Assembly (NCBI GenBank): GCA_964605705.1
Contig: CAZSDW010000086.1
Location: forward strand, 1 to 6,268
Direction: 5' to 3'
DNA from: CAZSDW01 sp964605705
GTDB taxonomy: Bacteria; Fidelibacterota; UBA2242
Length of the DNA stretch: 6,268 nt
Shown here: positions 1-5,306 of the stretch, in pieces
How the letters are laid out: each line of letters opens with the position of its first letter
Position numbering within the stretch: the first letter of the stretch is position 1
The notes under the pieces: model-generated
The model's database searches: none
Seen by the model: the letters and a program-made list of their open reading frames with translations, nothing else
Told to the model about the DNA's origin: nothing
Program-made: the position numbers and the translations under genes

Positions 1-404
1 ATATTAATGACAAAAGCCACCGGCAATTTATCTTCATTCGTAAAATTAAATACCAGTTCAGTTCCGACTTCGACTCCCGTTTGGGCATGAACAACAATCA
101 GACCAAGATCACAAACCCGGGTCACTGCTTTTGCCTCGCCAATAAAATCGAGGTAGCCGGGAGTATCAACAATATTAATTTTTGATTTATTCCATTCACA
201 ATTAAGGAGGGAAGCTGAAATGGAAAATTTCCGGGCAATTTCATCTTCGTTATAATCTGATATGGTTGTGCCATCGTCAATTCTACCGAGACGATTTGTC
301 GCGCCTGCGGTGTAGAGCAATGCCTCTACCAGGGAAGTCTTTCCCGAAGACGCGTGCCCCAGAATAGCAACATTACGGACTTCATTTATTTGGAACTCTT
401 TCAA
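1..404 (-). CDS. EF-G-like translational GTPase (FusA2-type EF-G paralog), N-terminal part, cut by window edge
   Basis: The visible 134 codons are the start of the GTP-binding domain of an elongation-factor-G-like protein, a cytoplasmic GTPase family acting on the ribosome. G1/P-loop is GHASSGKTS (residues 16-24). Switch I is divergent, with ARKFSIS (57-63) where canonical EF-G has ERGITI. G3 is DTPGYLDF (80-87). The frame reaches FVIN at the edge, where the G4 NKxD motif would begin. The start is TTG at 404-402: an in-frame TAG at 417-419 leaves no ATG or GTG upstream, and AGGAGG (416-411 on the minus strand) lies 6 nt away. The SS in the P-loop and Tyr84 in place of the catalytic His of DTPGH are what I recall for the FusA2/TTHA1498-like subfamily rather than housekeeping fusA. 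Such paralogs can have little or no GTPase activity (Bacteroides EF-G2 is a described case). It lies 28 bp after the ANL gene with no terminator between, so co-transcription is likely. The exact subfamily is inferred, because domains II-V are outside the window. Confidence 0.9.
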   Translation of the reverse strand, partial: MKEFQINEVRNVAILGHASSGKTSLVEALLYTAGATNRLGRIDDGTTISDYNEDEIARKFSISASLLNCEWNKSKINIVDTPGYLDFIGEAKAVTRVCDLGLIVVHAQTGVEVGTELVFNFTNEDKLPVAFVIN

Positions 405-410
405 AACAAT

Positions 411-416
411 CCTCCT
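411..416 (-). promoter_or_regulatory. Shine-Dalgarno site setting the TTG start of the EF-G-like gene
   Basis: The minus strand reads AGGAGG, 6 nt before TTG at 404. It is the only strong ribosome-binding signal near the start of the GTPase homology. It lies inside the 28-bp gap after the ANL stop codon and decides the non-ATG start. Confidence 0.85.
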
Positions 417-432
417 CTATTTCCATTTTTGT

Positions 433-1929
433 TCAGGTTGATTTTACATGGGATTTTTTTATAATACCGATACAATTTCGATCAAAATGATCCACTATTT
501 CAATTGAGTCAGGGATCAAATATTTCGGCAGTTTTTCTTTACAATAATCATTTAACTCATTGTCTGTTAATGGCTCATTTAATATCACTGCTGCAGTTAT
601 CGAATCATGATAATATTTTCCATTTGAGACCAGCAAAGTTACTTCACGGACTTTCGGATGTTGGGATATGATATCGGTGACAGTATTGGGAATTTCCTGA
701 AATCCGTTCCGATAAAAACGATCCGCCTGTTTACAAAGCCAGTATATATACCCATCGGCATCTTTTTGGACGACATCACCGGTCGATACCCAATCCGTGT
801 AATTTCGGTCGTTGATCGGATATTGATCAAAATAGTGATGAAAAACATTTGCTCCACGCACCATGAGATTACCGGGTTTGTTTTCAGGAAGTTCATTGCC
901 ATTGTCATCGACAATTGAAATGTCGCAGCAGCTGATAGGTTTACCAACGGTCATTGAGCGGAGGTCGTTCGTATTCATATTCATGGTAATCACCGGTGCT
1001 TCCGCAACGCCATAAGCTTCGACAACCCGGGCGGAATATCGCTGGAAAATTATATTTTTCGTCTCAATTGTAAAACTGTCACCCACAGGAATAAAAAAAT
1101 CAATGGATTTCAGTTTGTCGGGACCGAGGTATTTTTCGCTGACCAGTTCCTGGATAAAACCGCTATTACTGACGAAAGTATTAATTTTATGTTTTTCAAT
1201 TGAAGTATAAAGCGCATCACGGGAATCATCAAAAGGGAGCACCAGTGTGTTCCCGGTAAAAATTGCCAGATTGAGTACAAGTGAAAACGGGAAAAAATGG
1301 AAAAAGGGCAGACTTGTATAAAAATTAAAGCGGTAATTTATAGGAAATCGGTCATGAATTGCCTGAGATGTAAGAATCAGGTTCTCGCTTGTAAAGACCA
1401 GAGATTTGGGATGGGTATAGTCACCGGCGCTGAAAAGAATTACGGCATTATTTTTCAATTTTAAAGGATTGTGACGTTCAAACTGAACCGAATCATGGAT
1501 GTAATCATAGATGTTTACAGCTTCATGGTCTGTTTCCTTACCATGCACAAAATATTTTAATTGATGACTGCTGAGATTGCGGATATGGTCAGCATGGTTC
1601 TGAAATTCCTGAGAATAGATCAAAGCTTCTATTCGGGTTGTTGTAGCTAAGGTCGCTACTTCGGTTTCCGGCATTGTCCAGGGCAGCAGAGCCGCAACTG
1701 CTCCAATATTCATTATTGAGAGATAAGAGATAATAAATTCAGGACAGTTTTGAAGCAGGATGCCGACGGTTTGCCCCGGTTTCAATCCTGATTTTTCAAG
1801 ATGATGGGAAAGGGACTGAATCTGCACGGCTGCTTTTTTGTATGTAATGATATAATCGCCGTGAATAATAAACGGAGTTTCAGGTTTTTGCTGTGCAAAA
1901 TATTCAATGTAGTTGGCAAGATTGTTCAT
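433..1929 (-). CDS. ANL-superfamily AMP-binding protein (acyl-CoA synthetase-like) with altered catalytic motifs
   Basis: A full-length 498-residue protein with the ANL fold order (adenylate-forming acyl-CoA synthetase, NRPS adenylation and luciferase relatives), probably cytoplasmic as no signal peptide is visible. The N-terminus is typical (NLANYIEYFAQQKPETPF). Recognisable motifs are A4-like LPFFHFFPF (207-215), A5 YGVAE (306-310, normally YGxTE), GKP (329-331), GNLMVRG (353-359, normally GEL) and A7 STGD (382-385) with the ribose-binding Asp385. The A8 hinge region CKQADRFYRNG (399-409) has Lys400 where Arg is usual. The A3 phosphate loop, normally SGTTGxPKG, reads AGDYTHPKS (168-176). 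In A10 the catalytic lysine after Gly is replaced: NCIGIIKKS has Ile at 489. Active members need that lysine for adenylation, so this may be a pseudoenzyme or have a changed reaction. The substrate cannot be predicted. The reading frame is intact, so it is not simply a decayed gene. The ATG at 1929 fits the family N-terminus but has no clear Shine-Dalgarno. It is probably the first gene of a unit with the EF-G-like gene, driven by the promoter at 1969-1997. Confidence 0.88.
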   Translation of the reverse strand: MNNLANYIEYFAQQKPETPFIIHGDYIITYKKAAVQIQSLSHHLEKSGLKPGQTVGILLQNCPEFIISYLSIMNIGAVAALLPWTMPETEVATLATTTRIEALIYSQEFQNHADHIRNLSSHQLKYFVHGKETDHEAVNIYDYIHDSVQFERHNPLKLKNNAVILFSAGDYTHPKSLVFTSENLILTSQAIHDRFPINYRFNFYTSLPFFHFFPFSLVLNLAIFTGNTLVLPFDDSRDALYTSIEKHKINTFVSNSGFIQELVSEKYLGPDKLKSIDFFIPVGDSFTIETKNIIFQRYSARVVEAYGVAEAPVITMNMNTNDLRSMTVGKPISCCDISIVDDNGNELPENKPGNLMVRGANVFHHYFDQYPINDRNYTDWVSTGDVVQKDADGYIYWLCKQADRFYRNGFQEIPNTVTDIISQHPKVREVTLLVSNGKYYHDSITAAVILNEPLTDNELNDYCKEKLPKYLIPDSIEIVDHFDRNCIGIIKKSHVKST

Positions 1930-1968
1930 ATTAGAAGCAATAAGTTGTTGAAAATAAAATAGCGGAAA

Positions 1969-1997
1969 ATTTTAACGAATTTACTTCCATATGTCAA
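1969..1997 (-). promoter_or_regulatory. Sigma-70-type promoter for the ANL/EF-G-like operon
   Basis: On the minus strand a perfect -35 TTGACA (1997-1992) is followed by a 17-bp spacer and a -10 of TAAAAT (1974-1969, 5 of 6 matches to TATAAT). Transcription should begin near 1962, giving a leader of about 33 nt to the ATG at 1929. The site lies between the receptor terminator and the ANL start, exactly where an operon promoter is needed. The DNA upstream of the -35 (about 1998-2043) is AT-rich with A/T runs, which could act as an UP-like element. Confidence 0.75.
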
Positions 1998-2023
1998 GTT
2001 ATTTACTTGAAAATTCCAAAGTA

Positions 2024-2039
2024 ATTAAATCTATTTAAT
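2024..2039. repeat. AT-rich perfect inverted repeat upstream of the ANL promoter
   Basis: ATTAAAT (2024-2030), a 2-bp centre CT, then ATTTAAT (2033-2039) form a perfect 7-bp-arm palindrome. It lies about 27 bp upstream of the -35 element. It could be a regulator binding site, or a chance event in AT-rich DNA; there is no direct evidence of function. Confidence 0.35.
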
Positions 2040-2047
2040 GATATAAA

Positions 2048-2075
2048 AAAAGGGTCGCTGGAGTGCGACCCTTTT
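2048..2075 (-). terminator. Intrinsic terminator of the TonB-dependent receptor gene
   Basis: An 11-bp perfect stem pairs AAAAGGGTCGC (2048-2058) with GCGACCCTTTT (2065-2075) around a 6-nt loop TGGAGT. Read on the minus strand, the GC-rich stem runs into seven T residues (complement of 2045-2051). It starts 19 nt after the receptor stop codon. In the plus direction the T run is only four long, so it may be weakly bidirectional, but no plus-strand gene needs it. It separates the receptor transcript from the ANL promoter. Confidence 0.9.
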
Positions 2076-2094
2076 AATTAATTTTGTGAATGAA

Positions 2095-5013
2095 TTAGAA
2101 ATTGATATTCAGACCAAAATTGATCCGGCGGGGCATACCGATATAGACTTCGGCATCGTCGGCTTTGTGATTTTTCCCGTCACCGGCAAATGCATTGTAC
2201 TCACTGTTATCAACAGCATCTTGGATATAAATAGCATCCAAAGCATTGAAAACATGCAGATATGCCTGGAAACCGACATTTCCAAAATGAATCGGTAAAT
2301 CGTACTTAGCGTGTAGATCAACCTTGCCGTAAGAAGGAACTTGCCAGTTTTGTTCACGATCTGGTTCTTCGCCAGTTTTGATTTCTCTGCTGATTGGATC
2401 CCAGTTTGCCCAAAAACGATCATAATAATTCATCGTGGCAGCAATGGTAAAGCCCTGAATCGGAAACAGAGAGACAGTTAACGAATATTGACTCTGAGGC
2501 ATATCGCCAACCATAAGGTCTTTGACTGCATAAATATATTTTGCTGTTGTGTCTGCTACAATATCCTTATATGTTCCTTCAGCGTCATCGGTGTAAATCC
2601 AGTGACCGTAGGACATGGCTGCATCAAGGCGCAGCATCCTGATAGGCTGATAGGCGACTTCTAATTCCAGACCTTTGTGGTACTGATTCAATCCTGTCAG
2701 GAATATAAGGTCAGTATCTCCACTTGAACCTTGTCCGGTACTGCGTGGTATAACAAGATTCCGGTCATTCCAGTTAGTGTTATAGACATTCACTTTTGTC
2801 GCTAATTTGTCTGACAGTGCTCTGAAATTCAATCCCAATTCGGTGCTGATGAATTTTTCATTGGTTGGATCCGGTGCCAGAGCAATTTCAACATCGTCAA
2901 TGATATTGTCCAGAATCGGAACCTTTTCAACATAACCGAAATTGGCGAAAGCTTCCATGTTGTCAGTTACTTTATACAGACCGCCACCTTTGATCTGGAT
3001 TGCACTGATCCAATCGGAATTGATCATCAATTCGCCATTATCAGTAGCTTCTACATATTCAGCCGGGTGCAAGTCAGCTCTTTTAAAATAATCAACCAAG
3101 CCATATTTAATCATCGAAAAACCACCCATTGCATAAATCGAAAAAAGGTTAGTTTTATATTCTGCCTGTGCGAAAAATCCCAGCCAATCAACGGTATTTG
3201 TATTATGATAATCAATGATATCGCCTAACTTTTTACCTTTGGCATTCTCATATGTAGCTGCGTAATCGATGGAATCACCAATCATTACCCAGTCAAATTC
3301 ATCATTGAATTTTGCGTCGAATTCTGGTGTATCTTTATTTTCGTAAAATCCTGTATAATAGTTATAGTAACCATTTACTACATAATCACCACCAAGGAGA
3401 TCTCTGACCTCACGACCATGATCGATCTCAGCCGTACGCCAGTCAATCCCAATTTGTGTTTTAAGTTTGTCACTGATATCGAAATTCAATTTTGAAATAG
3501 CACCAATTGTCCACTGGCGGTTATAACTGTTTCTCAGGAATCCAACAGATTCACCGGCTGGTTTTACGGCATGTTTTCTTGACTCAGTACTCTGATTCAT
3601 CGCAATTGTCGCATCCCAGTCAGCAATACGTGATGGTAAATCTGTTCCAACACCGTTATATTCCCAAATTAAATCACCAAATGTGCCAGTTCCGCCACCG
3701 GAACCACCAGAGAAATAAGCGACAGTTGATAATCTCATTTTCTCATTGATGGTCAGATACCAGTTCAAATTGACTTGGGGTTTGTGGTAGTAGTTTTCAC
3801 TTTCATTCAGATAATCCGGATCATGGCGATCGACAGTTTTATCGCCGTACATATAGAAATATTCCTGACCTTTGTAACTACTGCTTACCGTATTCCAGTT
3901 TTCATTGTACGTTCTCCCTGCTTCTGGAAAAACTGAAAATACATCATAACTCGTACCAGCACTATCCGATGCCATTTTTACGATAGAATCGTCAAATACT
4001 TCTTTGGCATATTCATGATCATAAGCTGCAATATTCTGAGCATATCTCATTTGTCCATGACGCTGTGGAGCACCCAGAGCATAAAATTCGATTCGATTAT
4101 TTTTATTGACTTGAAAACTGGCACCCAGATAATAAGCCCAGGCATCGGTCCATGCTTTATCGATAACACCGGCGGCAGTTTTGCGTACGACTGTTCCGCT
4201 CACGGCAAACTTATCAGCAATTAATCCGGAATTATAATTCAAGGTCGTTTTAAGAAATCCGCCGCTTCCAAATTCCTGCTTGAACTTACCGCCGGCTTTC
4301 AATGCAGTCGGATCTGTCAGAATATTCATTGTACCACCGATTGATGGCGCAGCCAGGTTCACAGCTGAGAGACCACGTTGCATCTGGATAGAAGAGGTGG
4401 CATCGGCAACGCCATCCCAGTTAGACCAATATACCCAGCCGTTTTCCATATCATTAACCGGGACACCATTGATCATAACCGCAACATTTCTCTGATTGAA
4501 TCCACGAACACTGACCCGTGCATCTCCGGCGCCACCGCCCTGTTCAGTAGCGTAAACGCTGGGTGTTGTGTTTAATACCATCGGCATATCCCGTGAACCG
4601 AGATTGATTTCAATGTCCAGTTTTTCGACATTGGTATAGGCTACCGGGGTAGTTCGAGTGGCACGTGATGCCAAAACTTCGAGTGCACCAAGTTCCAGGG
4701 TTTCTCTTTCAAGCTGGAAGTTGATTTTTGCAACTCCAGAGGAAGATACGCTCAGATTTCTGGTAACATTTGCGTAACCTATAACAGAAACCATTACCTG
4801 TACACTGCCTTCAGGTACGTCATCGATGACGAAACTACCATTTTCATCAGTTGCGGCACCTAATGTTGTGCCTACAACCACGACATTTGCACCAACGATT
4901 CCTTCACCTGTTGCTTTATCGACAACAGTTCCCTGAACGGAACCGGTCTGTGCAAAAACGAACATTGGTATTAGCAATACCAAAAGTGCAAAGAAAAATT
5001 TTGTACTCCTCAT
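2095..5013 (-). CDS. TonB-dependent outer-membrane receptor with N-terminal carboxypeptidase-regulatory-like domain
   Basis: A 972-residue outer-membrane receptor that should import a ligand using TonB-ExbBD energy. The N-terminus MRSTKFFFALLV begins a signal peptide ending about FVFA|Q (cut after residue 21). Residues about 24-102 form a beta-sandwich CarboxypepD_reg-like domain (GTVVDKATGEGIVGANV). The plug spans about 118-236 and carries the conserved TPSVYATEQGGGAGDARVSV stretch, NVAVMINGVPVND, MENGWVYWSNWDG and QRGLSAVNLAAPSIGGTMN. The rest is a beta-barrel with alternating aromatic strands ending in NFGLNINF with a terminal Phe, as expected for outer-membrane insertion. The protein from this start contains no cysteine. 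The frame also extends to an ATG at 5058, but ATG 5013 is preferred: GGAGG lies 4 nt upstream and the signal peptide starts there. ATG 5016 is possible but only 1 nt from that site. No SusD-like partner is visible, so the ligand is unknown; at this size, glycans, peptides or large chelates are all possible. It is probably monocistronic, with its own terminator and a divergent promoter region. Confidence 0.95.
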   Translation of the reverse strand: MRSTKFFFALLVLLIPMFVFAQTGSVQGTVVDKATGEGIVGANVVVVGTTLGAATDENGSFVIDDVPEGSVQVMVSVIGYANVTRNLSVSSSGVAKINFQLERETLELGALEVLASRATRTTPVAYTNVEKLDIEINLGSRDMPMVLNTTPSVYATEQGGGAGDARVSVRGFNQRNVAVMINGVPVNDMENGWVYWSNWDGVADATSSIQMQRGLSAVNLAAPSIGGTMNILTDPTALKAGGKFKQEFGSGGFLKTTLNYNSGLIADKFAVSGTVVRKTAAGVIDKAWTDAWAYYLGASFQVNKNNRIEFYALGAPQRHGQMRYAQNIAAYDHEYAKEVFDDSIVKMASDSAGTSYDVFSVFPEAGRTYNENWNTVSSSYKGQEYFYMYGDKTVDRHDPDYLNESENYYHKPQVNLNWYLTINEKMRLSTVAYFSGGSGGGTGTFGDLIWEYNGVGTDLPSRIADWDATIAMNQSTESRKHAVKPAGESVGFLRNSYNRQWTIGAISKLNFDISDKLKTQIGIDWRTAEIDHGREVRDLLGGDYVVNGYYNYYTGFYENKDTPEFDAKFNDEFDWVMIGDSIDYAATYENAKGKKLGDIIDYHNTNTVDWLGFFAQAEYKTNLFSIYAMGGFSMIKYGLVDYFKRADLHPAEYVEATDNGELMINSDWISAIQIKGGGLYKVTDNMEAFANFGYVEKVPILDNIIDDVEIALAPDPTNEKFISTELGLNFRALSDKLATKVNVYNTNWNDRNLVIPRSTGQGSSGDTDLIFLTGLNQYHKGLELEVAYQPIRMLRLDAAMSYGHWIYTDDAEGTYKDIVADTTAKYIYAVKDLMVGDMPQSQYSLTVSLFPIQGFTIAATMNYYDRFWANWDPISREIKTGEEPDREQNWQVPSYGKVDLHAKYDLPIHFGNVGFQAYLHVFNALDAIYIQDAVDNSEYNAFAGDGKNHKADDAEVYIGMPRRINFGLNINF

Positions 5014-5017
5014 CATT

Positions 5018-5022
5018 CCTCC
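5018..5022 (-). promoter_or_regulatory. Shine-Dalgarno site of the TonB-dependent receptor
   Basis: The minus strand reads GGAGG followed by A and then two consecutive ATG codons (5016-5014 and 5013-5011). Spacing is 1 nt to the first and 4 nt to the second. This favours the second ATG and rules against the upstream in-frame ATG at 5058, which would place this site inside the coding sequence. Confidence 0.7.
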
Positions 5023-5052
5023 ATCATTAGAATAAATTGACGTAAACCCACA

Positions 5053-5100
5053 ATACAAAAATACTTAAGTTACAACTTTAAGTCACTGCGTATTTTGTAT
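5053..5100. repeat. Nested inverted repeat in the receptor upstream region
   Basis: Outer arms ATACAAAAATAC (5053-5064) and GTATTTTGTAT (5090-5100) are complementary apart from one extra A. Inside them TTAAGTT (5065-5071) and AACTTTAA (5074-5081) pair around a 2-nt centre with one extra T, leaving GTCACTGC unpaired on one side. It ends 40 bp before the receptor start codon. If transcription starts at the candidate promoter at 5122-5150, the structure lies in the leader RNA; otherwise it may be a DNA operator. Confidence 0.5.
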
Positions 5101-5121
5101 TTTTTCTCATCTGCCACACGA

Positions 5122-5150
5122 AATATAGTATGTTCATCAACGAAATACAA
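5122..5150 (-). promoter_or_regulatory. Candidate promoter of the TonB-dependent receptor
   Basis: On the minus strand TTGTAT (5150-5145, 3 of 6 to TTGACA), a 17-bp spacer and TATATT (5127-5122, 5 of 6 to TATAAT) form a plausible but weak promoter. The same site also reads TTG, 20 bp, TATATTTC, close to the Bacteroidetes TAnnTTTG form. Transcription would start near 5115, giving a leader of about 100 nt. AT-rich sequence makes false matches common. Confidence 0.35.
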
Positions 5151-5306
5151 GTAAAGAAAATTTAAGAAATGTCTTTATGTTTGAATTTTCTTTTTGTAGA
5201 TTTTTAGTAGCAGAACGATCTTTAAATTAATGATAGTCATAAATACTTTGATAAACTTTTTGATTTCTAAAAATAACCACACAAGTGCCCAGAGGATCAT
5301 TTTCTG

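Larger units (their letters stand above)
5014..5306. other. Divergent intergenic control region between receptor and exported-protein genes
   Basis: This 293-bp AT-rich gap lies between two genes transcribed away from each other, so it must hold both of their promoters. It contains the nested inverted repeat and a candidate minus-strand promoter. For the plus-strand gene I see AGAGGA at 5291-5296 as a weak ribosome site 10 nt before ATG 5307. TTGATA at 5248-5253 could be a -35, but no -10 sits at proper spacing. No coding sequence or structured RNA gene is recognisable here. Confidence 0.6.

Noticed and set aside
433..468. Loss of the ANL catalytic lysine as a sequencing error or frameshift
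   Set aside because: The frame continues to a natural stop at the family's usual C-terminal length, the codon needs two base changes, and other active-site motifs are altered independently.
639..947. Open frames on both strands (639-947 minus, 658-918 plus) inside the ANL gene
   Set aside because: They lie wholly within a strongly supported gene in another frame, have no ribosome site or recognisable domain, and look like coding shadows.
2086..2423. Short open frames 2086-2298 (plus) and 2109-2423 (minus) over the 3' end of the receptor
   Set aside because: They overlap the conserved C-terminal barrel of the receptor in other frames and show no protein-family signature.
3507..4575. Plus-strand frames at 3507-3749, 4015-4224, 4280-4495 and 4378-4575
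   Set aside because: All are antisense to the receptor barrel or plug, with low-complexity, non-protein-like translations and no start signals.
5014..5058. N-terminal extension of the receptor from an in-frame ATG at 5058
   Set aside because: It would put 15 polar residues before an otherwise complete signal peptide and would place the GGAGG ribosome site inside the coding sequence.
5248..5276. TTGATA as -35 of a plus-strand promoter for the exported protein
   Set aside because: The nearest -10-like hexamers (TAAAAA, AAATAA) are wrongly spaced or poor, so it was not listed as a promoter.
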